A DNA stretch of 64,000 bases. Source: Sphingomonas adhaesiva. GTDB taxonomy: Bacteria > Pseudomonadota > Alphaproteobacteria > Sphingomonadales > Sphingomonadaceae. Shown here piece after piece: positions 26,062-34,494 of this stretch. Location of the stretch: contig NZ_JAQIJT010000002.1 of assembly GCF_036946125.1 (NCBI RefSeq), positions 1,300,001 to 1,364,000 on the forward strand, given 5' to 3'. Both the position numbers and the translations under genes were made by a program. The notes below the pieces were generated by a model that was given only the letters and a program-made list of their open reading frames with translations, ran no database searches and had not been told where the DNA came from. The stretch's first letter is position 1, and each line of letters starts with the position of its first letter.

Positions 26062-26235
26062 TCACTCCTGTTTTTTGATGTTGCGGGATGGGTCGTCCCG
26101 GTCGGCCGCACGCTGCGCGCGTCGGCCGGCGTCCACCGCCGCGTCGTCGCCGATCAGCTTCCCGATCGTCTCGTACGCGGCCCCCTTCGCCCGGCGCTTC
26201 CCGGCGTCGGAATCCTTGCCCTGGCGCTTCGTCAT
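26062..26235 (-). CDS. Short CsbD-like stress protein
   Basis: 57 residues, very hydrophilic. It matches the CsbD-like pattern (KGAAYETIGKLIGDDAAVDA followed by an RRAQRAAD helix). CsbD proteins are abundant, partly disordered general-stress proteins of unknown biochemistry. The start ATG overlaps the stop of the PAS-LuxR gene (ATGA), and the stop is 2 bp from the next gene. It is one of two CsbD-type genes flanking the regulator. Confidence 0.75.
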   Translation of the reverse strand: MTKRQGKDSDAGKRRAKGAAYETIGKLIGDDAAVDAGRRAQRAADRDDPSRNIKKQE

Positions 26236-27782
26236 GCCGGTACCGTCCGTTGAGCGATCGCCACCCCTTCGCCATCGAACCCGCGTGCGCGCGCCCAGGC
26301 GGCGGCGGCGGTGCGCCGGTTCACGCCGATCTTCGAATAGATCCGCGCGACATGGTTGCGCACGGTATTGCCCGACACGCCCAGCGCCCGCGCGATGCTC
26401 TTGTCGTCCAGCCCGCGGCAGATCAGCCCCAGCACCTCGCGCTCGCGCGCGGTCAGGTCGTCGAGGCCCGGCCCGCCATCGTCCGGCTGCGGCGCGCGCA
26501 GCCGCGCCAGCTTGTCCATGATCGACCGGCTGAACCAGCTGGTGTCCTTCATCACCGCCTCGATCGCCTCGACCAGTTCCAGCTCGGTCGACTTGCGCTG
26601 CGTGATGTCCTGCCATGCCCACAGCACGCAGGTGTCCTCCCCGAGCATGATCGACTCGGTGGAGACGAGGCAGTCGACCATGGCGCCCTCCTTGGTCTTC
26701 AGCCGCGCCTCGAACGCGCGCAGGTCATGTCCCTGTTCGATCGCGCGCTCGATCTCGGCGCGGACCGTATCGTCCGCCCACAGCGCCACGTCCTCCAGCG
26801 AGCGTCCGATGATCTCGGTCGACCGATAGCCGGTCAGCTGGGCGAAGCTGGCGTTGACGTCGCACAGCAGATGCCCGTCGCGCGCACCGATCGCCATCGG
26901 CACCGGCGCCATGCGGAAGGTACGGGTGAACCGCTCCTCGCTATGGCGCAGCGCCGCCTCCGCCTTCCGCCGCGGCTCCAGATCGGCGAAGGTGAACAGG
27001 ATGCACGCCTGATCGCCCAGCTCGATCGGCTGGCCCGCGACGATCACCAGCTTGGTGCCGCCGTCCGGCAGCTCCAGCTCGGCCTCCATCTGCGGGATCG
27101 TCCGGCCCTCGGCCAGCCGCTCCTTCGCCAGCTCGCGCCGTTCGGCCTGGCGCAGGACGTCGACGTCGTACACCGTCTTGCACAATATCTGATCGCGGGC
27201 GTGCCCGGTCATGTCGAGAAAGCCCTGATTGACCTTCACGAACCGCAGGTCGGACAGGCGACAGATGACCGCCGGCGCCGGATTGGCGTTGAACGACTGT
27301 TCGAACCGCTCCTCCGCCTGATAGCGCGCGGTGACGTCCTGGATGACGAGGACGACGCACGAGGGCGCGTCCTCGTCCCCGTCGTTCAGCACCAGACTGC
27401 GAACCTGATGGACCCAGCGCGGCTCGACCTCGCCCGCCAGCGTGACCTCGACGACCACCTCCGAAAACGCGTCACCCGCGACGACGCGTTCGATCGGATA
27501 ATCGTCCGCCTCCAGCCGGTGGTTGTTGCGATACCGCAGCTGGAAGCGCGCACGATAATCGTCGACCGTCGCCCCCAGTGCCTCCAGCCGGTCCACCCCG
27601 TGCATCGCGAGCGCGGCGTCGTTCGCCCAGAGCAGGCTCTGGTCAGGGTCGATCAGGATGACGCCCTCGTCCAGCCCGGCAACGATCTGTTGCAGGTGGC
27701 GCAGGTCGGCGGTTTCCCGCAGGGTTTTCAGCGAGGTGGCCACGCCGGGTCCGTTCAGCCGCGGCGCCCGTGGATCAGCCAC
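26232..27782 (-). CDS. Three-PAS LuxR-type transcriptional regulator
   Basis: 516 residues. Three PAS domains lie at roughly 25-150, 155-275 and 280-405 (GLDEGVILIDPDQSLLWAND, FEQSFNANPAPAVICRL and VPMAIGARDGHLLCDVNASF mark their starts). A short helical linker and a C-terminal LuxR helix-turn-helix follow (LTAREREVLGLICRGLDDKS, then GVSGNTVRNHVARIYSKIGV). No receiver or kinase domain and no membrane segment: a soluble one-component sensor-regulator with unknown ligand. The start is GTG 27782, or possibly GTG 27743; it overlaps the upstream CsbD gene by 28 nt. Confidence 0.88.
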   Translation of the reverse strand: MADPRAPRLNGPGVATSLKTLRETADLRHLQQIVAGLDEGVILIDPDQSLLWANDAALAMHGVDRLEALGATVDDYRARFQLRYRNNHRLEADDYPIERVVAGDAFSEVVVEVTLAGEVEPRWVHQVRSLVLNDGDEDAPSCVVLVIQDVTARYQAEERFEQSFNANPAPAVICRLSDLRFVKVNQGFLDMTGHARDQILCKTVYDVDVLRQAERRELAKERLAEGRTIPQMEAELELPDGGTKLVIVAGQPIELGDQACILFTFADLEPRRKAEAALRHSEERFTRTFRMAPVPMAIGARDGHLLCDVNASFAQLTGYRSTEIIGRSLEDVALWADDTVRAEIERAIEQGHDLRAFEARLKTKEGAMVDCLVSTESIMLGEDTCVLWAWQDITQRKSTELELVEAIEAVMKDTSWFSRSIMDKLARLRAPQPDDGGPGLDDLTAREREVLGLICRGLDDKSIARALGVSGNTVRNHVARIYSKIGVNRRTAAAAWARARGFDGEGVAIAQRTVPA

Positions 27783-28123
27783 CCGATCGCATAGCCCACG
27801 ATCGCAGCGCCCACGGCCATGACCACCCCTTCGTTGCCGCGTACCGCCTCACGCGCGTCGCGTGCGACATCGGCGGAGCGATCCGCCGCCTTCGATGCGG
27901 TACGGGCGGTGCGCTCGCGCGCTTCCTCGATCAGGCTGGGGGTCGCATCGGCGACGTCGCCCGCGATCGACTGCGCCCGACCGAACAGGTTCTCCGCGCC
28001 GCCCGCGACCTGATCGACGACACCGGCGACCTGCCAGTCGCGGCTGTCGACCAAGTCGCCGACCGCCTTCTCGACCTTGCCGCCGACGTAGCGCGCGCCA
28101 CCATGCAGCTCATGCTTGTTCAT
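27755..28123 (-). CDS. CsbD-family protein with C-terminal membrane anchor
   Basis: 122 residues. The N-terminal CsbD-like segment GARYVGGKVEKAVGDLVDS is followed by a long amphipathic helical region of the ElaB/YqjD kind. A C-terminal membrane helix (about 100-118, VVMAVGAAIVGYAIGWLIHG) ends in basic residues. Ribosome-associated tail-anchored stress proteins have the same plan; that parallel is inference. ATG 28123 has GGAGGA 5 nt upstream. First gene of the operon, about 130 bp downstream of an EcfG-type promoter match. Confidence 0.82.
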   Translation of the reverse strand: MNKHELHGGARYVGGKVEKAVGDLVDSRDWQVAGVVDQVAGGAENLFGRAQSIAGDVADATPSLIEEARERTARTASKAADRSADVARDAREAVRGNEGVVMAVGAAIVGYAIGWLIHGRRG

Positions 28124-28260
28124 GCTGTCCTCCGAAACTGCCGGGAGCACCGCCGCGACGACGGCGACCGCCGACCGGCCACCGCGCCGCTCGGACGGAC
28201 CGGACACCGGACGTGCCTCCCATTCGACCGATCGCGCCATGCGACCGGCTCGGCGACAAG

Positions 28261-28285
28261 AACCTGCGGTAGATTAGGTGGTTCC
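28261..28285 (-). promoter_or_regulatory. EcfG-type general stress response promoter
   Basis: On the minus strand GGAAC (28285-28281), a 17-nt spacer and GTT (28263-28261) match the sigma-EcfG consensus of alphaproteobacteria (GGAAC-N16/17-GTT). Transcription would start near 28250, about 125 bases before the CsbD start at 28123, and read the four-gene stress operon. Confidence 0.7.
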
Positions 28286-28305
28286 TGGTATCTTTGCCGG
28301 ACCTG

Positions 28306-28482
28306 CTAGTCCCGATCTACCAGGGCGCGTGCGGCCTTGGCCGCGTACAGCTGCGCGAAGCGCGTGTGGATCACGCGTTGCGGCTCGTTCTCGGCCCGGA
28401 GCGCCTGCTGCGTATGCGACGCGGCGCGGGCGCTGAAATACGCTTGTTCGTCCTCCGACGAACGGTCGATCGGCTCGTCCAT
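28306..28482 (-). CDS. Small hypothetical protein, 58 residues
   Basis: Reads MDEPIDRSSEDEQAYFSARA and ends in FAQLYAAKAARALVDRD. An acidic N-terminus and a basic Ala-rich helical C-terminus, no signal or membrane segment. Codon use and third-position GC match the neighbours. The stop lies 21 bp before the EcfG promoter box, so the stress operon begins just behind it on the same strand. Its position 3' of tRNA-Arg (same strand) is noted but no function is proposed. Confidence 0.6.
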   Translation of the reverse strand: MDEPIDRSSEDEQAYFSARAASHTQQALRAENEPQRVIHTRFAQLYAAKAARALVDRD

Positions 28483-28605
28483 CCCGCACGGCTACGCCGC
28501 GCGCGGCGCGGGCGATATGGTGCAGATGCACCGGGCAGCGGGTACAAATGAAAAGGGGCGGCTTGCGCCGCCCCTCGTTTTCCACTCATTCTCCGCAGCG
28601 GAGAA

Positions 28606-28682
28606 TGGCGCGCCCGGAACGATTCGAACGTCCGACCCTCAGATTCGTAGTCTGATGCTCTATCCAGCTGAGCTACGGGCGC
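28606..28682 (-). tRNA. tRNA-Arg (anticodon ACG)
   Basis: Acceptor GCGCCCG/CGGGCGC, D-arm GCTCAGCTGGATAGAGC, anticodon loop CTACGAA (anticodon ACG, read as inosine after editing), T-arm GGACGTTCGAATCGTTC, encoded CCA at 28608-28606. Confidence 0.97.
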
Positions 28683-28765
28683 CCTGTGGAGCGGCGCTGT
28701 TAGACGGCGAATCGCAGGGGCGCAAGAGCGTTGCGTCGATTTTTTACGCGGCCTACGAAAACGGC

Positions 28766-29269
28766 ATGACGCGCCGTTCGCTCCCCCTCGCCGCCCTGAC
28801 CGTGATGCTTGCCGGATGCTCGGCGGACACGACCGGCTATCCTTCGCTGGCCCCGCGCCCGGCGGAAACGATCGGGTTCGAGGAACCCTCGACCCCGCCA
28901 CCTGCGCCGCCACGCGCCGATCCGGCGCTGGATGCGCGGATCGCCTCGGCGACGACGGCGCAGGCATCGGCCGCGCGCGCGTTCGATGCGGGCGCCACGC
29001 GGGCGGAGGCGCTCGCGACGGCGGCGCGCGGCGTCGCGGTGGGCAGCGACCGCTGGCTCGACGCGCAGGCCGCGCTCGCGGAGCTGGATTCGCTGCGCGC
29101 CGCATACGGCGACACGATCGCCCCGCTGGAGGATCTGGCGGCCGAGCGCGCCGCCGCGCTGCAGCCCGCCTATCCTGCGCTGGACCAGGCGCTGGAGGCG
29201 GCCCGCGCTACCTCGGCCGCGCAGACGCGACGGATCGATGCGATCGCCGCGATGCTGAAACCGGCCTGA
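28766..29269 (+). CDS. Hypothetical Ala-rich lipoprotein
   Basis: 167 residues. Signal MTRRSLPLAALTVMLAGC with the lipobox LAGC at residue 18, then a proline-rich spacer (STPPPAPPRADP). An alanine-rich, probably long-helical domain carries a repeated heptad-like pattern to the end (ALDQALEAARATSAAQTRR). Exported and lipid-anchored in the periplasm or outer membrane; the helical part could be a coiled coil. Not recognised as a named family. Convergent with the MFS/spermidine-synthase fusion, 4 bp apart. Confidence 0.75.
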   Translation: MTRRSLPLAALTVMLAGCSADTTGYPSLAPRPAETIGFEEPSTPPPAPPRADPALDARIASATTAQASAARAFDAGATRAEALATAARGVAVGSDRWLDAQAALAELDSLRAAYGDTIAPLEDLAAERAAALQPAYPALDQALEAARATSAAQTRRIDAIAAMLKPA

Positions 29270-29273
29270 GCGA

Positions 29274-31460
29274 TCAGAACCGCAGCAGCGGCAGGATCGT
29301 CGCGGCGTCGTCGGTCCACGGCGCGAACCCCGCTCGCCCGCGCAGCGGCTTCCATTTGCCGCCGTCCAGCGCGATCAGCGCATAGCTTTCGGGATCGCGC
29401 GTCATCACGATCCACAGTGACGGCGAGGCCGATTCGTCGAGGGTCGAGGGCCGGTGGTTGAGCACCATCGCCTGCCACCCCCCTGCCTTCGCCGCGGCGG
29501 CGACCACGGGGCGCAGGTCGATGAAGCGGTTCGAGATGTGCACCGCCAATACGCCGCGCGGCGACAGCACGCGGGCGTAGCCGGCGAACGCCTCGCGCGT
29601 CAGCAGGTGCATCGGCACCGCGTCGGAGGAAAAGGCGTCGAGCGCGAGCACGTCGAGGCTTCCCGGAGCATGCCGGTCGAGCGACAGCCGCGCATCGCCC
29701 AGCACGACCCGCGCATCCGGCGCGCAGCGCGACAGGAAGGTGAAGCGCCGCTCGCGCGACAGCGTCGCCATCGCGGGATCGATCTCGTAGAAGGTCCAGC
29801 GCTGCCCGGGCTGTGCATAGCAGGCCAGCGTCCCCGTCCCCAGCCCGACGACGCCGATCCGCGCCTGCGCGCCGAACAGCGCCGGCGCCGCCAGCATCGC
29901 GCGCCCCACCCCGGAGCCGGGCGTGTAATAGGTCGTGGGCGTCCGCTCGCGCGCCGCGCTGCCGGTCAGCTGCACGCCGTGCAAAGTGGTCCCGTGGATG
30001 AGCGTGCGCCGCGCCGGCTCGTCCACGAGCGTATAGACGCCGAAATAGCTGCGCAGCCGTGCGCCCGGCTCCATCGACAGCGACAGCGAGCGCGCGCCGC
30101 CGAACAACAGCAGCGCGCTTCCCAGCACCAGCATGTACGGCAGCCGCGCGCCCAGCGTCGCCAGCCCCAGCACCGCCAGGATCACGAAGGTCGCGGTCGT
30201 ATGCCGCACGATCCGCAACCCGCCCGGCTCCGCGGCATAGATCGCCAGCGTCACCGCCAGCGCCAGCACCGTCACCGCGACCGCCGCCGCCCTCGTCCCC
30301 GGGCGATGCCACCACGCGCGCAGCCCCGCGGTCAAATAGGTCTGCGGCACCAGCAGGCCCGCGCCCAGCACCAGCAGCGGATATTCCCACGTCCAGTCGA
30401 ACAGCGCCGGTGCGATCAGCCCCGCGAACACCCCGCCCAGCGCGCCGCCCGTCGACATCGCGAGATAGAAGCCGGTCAGCCGCGCCGGCTCCGGGCGCAG
30501 CCGGTACAGCCGCGTATGGAGCGCGACGGACACCATGAACAGCAGCACCAGCGACATGACCACGGTCAGCGTCGGCGTCTCGGTGAAGCCGCCCATCATG
30601 ATCCCGCCGAACAGCAGGATCGTGACCGGCGCGGCGGTGGTCAGCGTATCCGCCAGCGCGCGGCGCGCGGCGAACGCGATCGAGAAGCTGAGCAGATACA
30701 GCGCGAGCGGGATCACCCACAGCAGCGGCATCGCGACCAGGTCGGTACTGATGAAGGTCGACGTCGCCAGCATCAGTCCGGACGGCACCAGCCCCAGCGC
30801 GATCCACAGCCCCACGCGCCCGCGTGTCGGCGCCGGCTCGCGCGCCTGCTCCTTCGTCGGGACCGCGCCGCCCGGCAGCAGCAGCACGGCGAGCGCGGTC
30901 AGGACGACCAGCAGCAGATAGCCCGCGCTCCACAGCCAGCGCTGCTGCGGCACCGCCAGCGATGGCTCGACCAGCAGCGGAAAGGCGATGAGCCCGGCGA
31001 AGCTCCCCAGATTGGACGCGGCATACAGCGGATAGGGGTCGCCCCCGGGGCGGACGACCGCGAACCAGCGCTGCACCAGCGGTGCCTGCGCCGATACGGC
31101 GAAGAACAGCGGTCCGATCGACAGCGCGAACAGCCACGGGACCCACAGCGCGGGCTCGGCCTCCGGCGGCAGCGCCCGATCGCTCAGCCCGATCGGCAGG
31201 AACGCGCAGGCGAGGAGCAGCAGCGCGACATGGACCTGCCCCTGCCACCGCGGCGGCAACCGGCCCAGCGCATGGGCATAGGCATAGCCCCCCAGCAACA
31301 GCGCCTGATAGACCAGCATCGCGGAGTTCCACACCGCGGGCGCGCCGCCCAGCCGCGGCAGCGCGATGCGCGCGATCATCGGCTGGACCAGGAAGAGCAG
31401 GAACGATCCCGCCAGGATCGTCAGCACGAACAGCGGCCGTACCGCGCGCCCCTCAGACAT
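29274..31460 (-). CDS. Fused MFS-like membrane domain and spermidine-synthase-like domain
   Basis: 728 residues. Around ten or more membrane helices fill about residues 10-440, beginning VLTILAGSFLLFLVQPMIAR. A soluble C-terminal Rossmann domain of the polyamine-synthase type follows: IGVVGLGTGTLACYAQPGQ, YEIDPAMATLSRERRFTF and the catalytic-region VLALDAFSSDAVPMHLLT. The LDAFSSDA aspartates are kept, so aminopropyl or methyl transfer chemistry is possible, but substrate and transport role are unknown for this fusion family. Coupled to two GNAT genes upstream (8-nt overlap with the first). Confidence 0.88.
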   Translation of the reverse strand: MSEGRAVRPLFVLTILAGSFLLFLVQPMIARIALPRLGGAPAVWNSAMLVYQALLLGGYAYAHALGRLPPRWQGQVHVALLLLACAFLPIGLSDRALPPEAEPALWVPWLFALSIGPLFFAVSAQAPLVQRWFAVVRPGGDPYPLYAASNLGSFAGLIAFPLLVEPSLAVPQQRWLWSAGYLLLVVLTALAVLLLPGGAVPTKEQAREPAPTRGRVGLWIALGLVPSGLMLATSTFISTDLVAMPLLWVIPLALYLLSFSIAFAARRALADTLTTAAPVTILLFGGIMMGGFTETPTLTVVMSLVLLFMVSVALHTRLYRLRPEPARLTGFYLAMSTGGALGGVFAGLIAPALFDWTWEYPLLVLGAGLLVPQTYLTAGLRAWWHRPGTRAAAVAVTVLALAVTLAIYAAEPGGLRIVRHTTATFVILAVLGLATLGARLPYMLVLGSALLLFGGARSLSLSMEPGARLRSYFGVYTLVDEPARRTLIHGTTLHGVQLTGSAARERTPTTYYTPGSGVGRAMLAAPALFGAQARIGVVGLGTGTLACYAQPGQRWTFYEIDPAMATLSRERRFTFLSRCAPDARVVLGDARLSLDRHAPGSLDVLALDAFSSDAVPMHLLTREAFAGYARVLSPRGVLAVHISNRFIDLRPVVAAAAKAGGWQAMVLNHRPSTLDESASPSLWIVMTRDPESYALIALDGGKWKPLRGRAGFAPWTDDAATILPLLRF

Positions 31461-31986
31461 GCGCCGGCCGCGCGATGGCGTAGCGGATCTGATGGTGCAG
31501 CGGATGGCCCGCCGCGTGATCGGGATGCCCGAAGTCGCCGCCGCGCAACCGCTCCATGCCCAGCCGCTCCATCAGCGCGCGACTGCGGCGATTGGCGGGA
31601 ACCGTGACCGCGACGATAGCGGGGACGGAGAGATGCTCCCACGCCCATTTCAGCGTGGCGCGCGCCGCCTCGCCCGCCAGCCCCTGCCCCCAGGCGCCGC
31701 GCGCGAGGCGCCAGCCCACCTCCACCTGTCCGTCGATCGGGGGCGTCCCCGGCATCAGCCCGCAAAAGCCGATGAAGGCGTTATCCGCCCGCCGCTCCAG
31801 CGCCCAGAAGGAATGGCCGCGATTCCCGTGGATCGCGTTCATGCGCCGTCGCACGCGGACACATTCCTCGATCGACATCGGCGGGCCGAGGTAGCGCATG
31901 ACCTCTTGGTCCTGCCCCATCGCGTGAAAGGGCAGGATGTCGTCGCGGCGCCAGCGGCGCAGGACGAGGCGGTCGGTGACGATCAC
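31453..31986 (-). CDS. GNAT-family N-acetyltransferase (RimJ-like)
   Basis: 177 residues from GTG 31986, whose GTGA overlaps the previous stop. Starts VIVTDRLVLRRWRRDDILPF, and the acetyl-CoA-binding loop region is RGAWGQGLAGEAARATLKWA (motif A, Q/RxxGxG/A type). The Asn-Xaa-xS-LMERLGM motif NRRSRALMERLGM is characteristic of RimJ/RimL-like GNATs that acetylate protein N-termini or small molecules. The substrate cannot be read. It is 50 codon-blocks away from a close relative (next entry), suggesting an old tandem duplication. Confidence 0.88.
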   Translation of the reverse strand: MIVTDRLVLRRWRRDDILPFHAMGQDQEVMRYLGPPMSIEECVRVRRRMNAIHGNRGHSFWALERRADNAFIGFCGLMPGTPPIDGQVEVGWRLARGAWGQGLAGEAARATLKWAWEHLSVPAIVAVTVPANRRSRALMERLGMERLRGGDFGHPDHAAGHPLHHQIRYAIARPAHV

Positions 31987-32516
31987 GCCGGACGATCGAT
32001 CGTATAGACGATCATCGCGCCGATCGGATCGTCCGCGGCGAAGCTCGGGTGGGTGAAGCCCAGCTCCGGCCGGTGCCGCATCCCCAGCCGCTCCATCAGC
32101 CCCCAGGAGCGCGTGTTGCCGCGGTTGGTCCACGCCGCGATCCGCCGCCGCGCCGTATGCGCCCAGCCCCAGGCGATGCTCGCCTCCGCCGCCTCACGCG
32201 CGATTCCCTGCCCCCACCAGCGCTCGCCGATGCGCCAGCCGATCTCCAGCTCATCGGGCACCGGGGTTCCGGCGTGCCCGCCGATCCGCAGGCCGCAAAT
32301 GCCCGCCAGCGCGCCGCCGCGGGCCTCGACCGCCCACATGCAATGGCCGTCGCGCGCCTGGTTCGCCATCTGCGCGTCGATCAGCGCCGCGACCGCCGGC
32401 GCCTCGGCGACGCCGCCGAAATGCTCCATCATCGCGGGCGTGTTGACGAGCGCGACGAACGCCGGCTTGTCCGCCTCCACCCAGGGGCGAAGGATCAGCC
32501 GTTCCGTCTCGATCAT
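31983..32516 (-). CDS. GNAT-family N-acetyltransferase, paralogue of its neighbour
   Basis: 177 residues, the same length as the downstream GNAT and collinear with it: MIETERLILRPWVEADKPAF, GERWWGQGIAREAAEASIAW and NTRSWGLMERLGMRHRPELG correspond block for block. Overlaps hemB by 4 nt (ATGA) and the next GNAT by 4 nt (GTGA). hemB-GNAT-GNAT-fusion transporter therefore looks like one transcript. Substrate unknown. Confidence 0.88.
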   Translation of the reverse strand: MIETERLILRPWVEADKPAFVALVNTPAMMEHFGGVAEAPAVAALIDAQMANQARDGHCMWAVEARGGALAGICGLRIGGHAGTPVPDELEIGWRIGERWWGQGIAREAAEASIAWGWAHTARRRIAAWTNRGNTRSWGLMERLGMRHRPELGFTHPSFAADDPIGAMIVYTIDRPA

Positions 32517-33508
32517 CGCGCCGCCAGCAGCCGCGCGGCATGAGCCGCATGATAGGTCAGCACGCCCGAACAGCCCGCGCGCTTGAATGCCAGCAGCGTT
32601 TCCAGAACCATCGCGTCGCGGTCCGCCGCGCCCGCCGCCACCGCCGCCTCGATCATCGCATATTCGCCCGACACCTGATAAGCGAAGACAGGTACTTCGA
32701 AGCGATCCTTCACGCGCCGCACGATGTCGAGATACGGCAGCCCCGGCTTCACCATCACGCTGTCCGCCCCCTCCGCCAGGTCCAGCGCGACCTCGCGCAG
32801 CGCTTCCTCGGCATTGGCCGGGTCCATCTGATACGTCGTCTTGTCGCCCTTCAGCAGCCCGCGGCTGCCGACCGCGTCGCGGAAGGGACCATAGAAGGCG
32901 CTGGCGTACTTCGCGGCATAGGACATGATCTGGACATTGGCATGGCCATCGCGTTCGAGTGCCGTGCGGATCAACCCGACGCGCCCGTCCATCATGTCGC
33001 TGGGGGCGATGATGTCCGCCCCCGCGCGCGCCTGGTTCAGGCTCTGCTCGATCAGCACCGCGACCGTGGCGTCGTTCATCACATAGCCAGCGGCATCGAT
33101 CAGCCCGTCGTGCCCGTGCGCGGTATAGGGATCGAGCGCGACGTCGGTCAGCACGCCGATCTCCGGTACCGCCGCCTTGATCGCGCGGATCGCGCGGCAC
33201 ATCAGATTGTCGGGGTTCAGCGCCTCCGCGCCGTCGTCGCTGCGCCGCTCGCGCTGGGTATTGGGGAACAGCGCCAGACAGGCGATGCCCAGTGCGTGCG
33301 CCTCGCGCGCGCGCGCCACGACCAGATCGACCGACCAGCGCGAGACGCCGGGCAAGGTCGCGATCGGCTCCTCCACGCCCTCGCCCTCGGTCACGAACAA
33401 CGGCCAGATCAGGTCCGCCGCGGTCAGCACGTTCTCTGCGTGCAGGCGGCGGCTCCAGCCGTGCGCGCGGGTACGGCGCAGGCGCAATGCGGGGTAAGCG
33501 GCGGTCAT
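32513..33508 (-). CDS. hemB: Delta-aminolevulinic acid dehydratase (porphobilinogen synthase)
   Basis: Condenses two 5-aminolevulinates to porphobilinogen in tetrapyrrole synthesis; 331 residues. The two active-site lysines lie in YAAKYASAFYGPFRDA and SVMVKPGLPYLDIV. The metal loop reads DVALDPYTAHGHDGLI, with aspartates instead of the cysteines of zinc enzymes, so it should be the magnesium-type HemB known from alphaproteobacteria and Pseudomonas. The start ATG 33508 (MTAAYPALRLRRTRA) fits the family; a 12-codon longer reading is unlikely. Confidence 0.96.
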   Translation of the reverse strand: MTAAYPALRLRRTRAHGWSRRLHAENVLTAADLIWPLFVTEGEGVEEPIATLPGVSRWSVDLVVARAREAHALGIACLALFPNTQRERRSDDGAEALNPDNLMCRAIRAIKAAVPEIGVLTDVALDPYTAHGHDGLIDAAGYVMNDATVAVLIEQSLNQARAGADIIAPSDMMDGRVGLIRTALERDGHANVQIMSYAAKYASAFYGPFRDAVGSRGLLKGDKTTYQMDPANAEEALREVALDLAEGADSVMVKPGLPYLDIVRRVKDRFEVPVFAYQVSGEYAMIEAAVAAGAADRDAMVLETLLAFKRAGCSGVLTYHAAHAARLLAAR

Positions 33509-33598
33509 GCCACGGCGTGTCCCGCATCGCGCCGCGGCATGCAAGCATTACGACCAAGCGTTACGGCAGCGGAACGCAACCTCGTGCGTTCAGCGTGC

Positions 33599-34483
33599 AT
33601 GACCGAGATCACCCGCGCCGCCATGATCGTGAACGCCAGGTCGCGAAAGGGGCGCAAGCTGTTCCGCCGTGCCTGCCAGCGGCTGCGCGACCTGCCGTTC
33701 AAGGTCGATGCCTATGCGGTGAAGAACCCCGCGCACCTCGACCGGACCGTGCGCAAGGCGCTGGAGAAGGGGCCGCAGCTGGTGATCCTGGGCGGCGGCG
33801 ACGGCACGATCAGCGGGCTGGTCGACCTGCTGGTCGGGCATGACGTCATCCTGGGCGTGCTGCCGCTGGGCACCGCGAACAGCTTCGCGCGCACGCTCGG
33901 CCTGCCGCTCGACGTCGACGGCGCGATCGACGTGTTCGCGACCGGCGAGCCCAAGCGGATCGATCTGGGCATGATCGACGAGGATTATTTCGCCAATTGC
34001 GCCGCCATGGGGCTCAGCCCGCAGATCGCGGAGACCGTACCCCACCGGCTGAAGAAGGTGCTGGGGCGCGTCGGCTATCTCGGCTGGGCGGGGTATCAGC
34101 TGGGCCGGTTCAAGCCGTTCACGCTCTTCGTCGACGATGGCACCGGCGAAAAGAAGCTGCGCGTGGTGGAGGTCCGCATCTCCAACGGGCCGTATCATGG
34201 CGGCACCTGGCTGGTCGACGACGCATCGGTCACCTCCGGCAGGATCGTGGTGCAGGCGGTGCGCGGCCATTACAAGCGGCGGCTGGTGAAGAACTGGTTC
34301 TTCAGCTTCCTGGGTCGCGACGAGCGCCATCACGACACGGTCAGCTTCTCCGGCACGTCGATCAGGGTCCGCACCGACCCGCCCCTCCCGATCTCGATCG
34401 ACGGCGAGGTTCTGGCGCACACCCCGGTCACCGCCCATGTCGCCGCCGGCGTGATCGAGGTGATGGTCCCGCGGGGCACCTAG
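33599..34483 (+). CDS. Diacylglycerol-kinase-like lipid kinase
   Basis: 294 residues of the DAGK catalytic family (DgkB/YegS type), which phosphorylate diacylglycerol or related lipids with ATP. The diagnostic nucleotide loop is VILGGGDGTISGLVDLL, followed by LPLGTANSFARTLGLPLDVD. The C-terminal beta domain includes PLPISIDGEVLAHTPVTAHV. Starts ATG 33599 (MTEITRAAMIVNARSRKG). No membrane segments. The exact lipid substrate is not readable. Divergent from hemB, convergent with the MATE gene. Confidence 0.9.
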   Translation: MTEITRAAMIVNARSRKGRKLFRRACQRLRDLPFKVDAYAVKNPAHLDRTVRKALEKGPQLVILGGGDGTISGLVDLLVGHDVILGVLPLGTANSFARTLGLPLDVDGAIDVFATGEPKRIDLGMIDEDYFANCAAMGLSPQIAETVPHRLKKVLGRVGYLGWAGYQLGRFKPFTLFVDDGTGEKKLRVVEVRISNGPYHGGTWLVDDASVTSGRIVVQAVRGHYKRRLVKNWFFSFLGRDERHHDTVSFSGTSIRVRTDPPLPISIDGEVLAHTPVTAHVAAGVIEVMVPRGT

Positions 34484-34494
34484 TTCCGCCTCTT

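Noticed and set aside
28274..28585. A 103-codon minus-strand frame near tRNA-Arg
   Set aside because: Overlaps the better 58-residue frame and the EcfG promoter; Arg/Pro/Gly-rich and featureless.
29170..31607. Two long frames (over 700 codons) over the MFS/spermidine-synthase fusion
   Set aside because: Arg/Gly/Ala-rich, without domains; one is another minus-strand frame and the other is antisense. The 29274-31460 frame has clear membrane helices and a synthase domain.
33571..33590. A GGAAC...GTT pair upstream of the lipid-kinase gene as an EcfG promoter
   Set aside because: Spacer of 12 nt is too short for sigma-EcfG.
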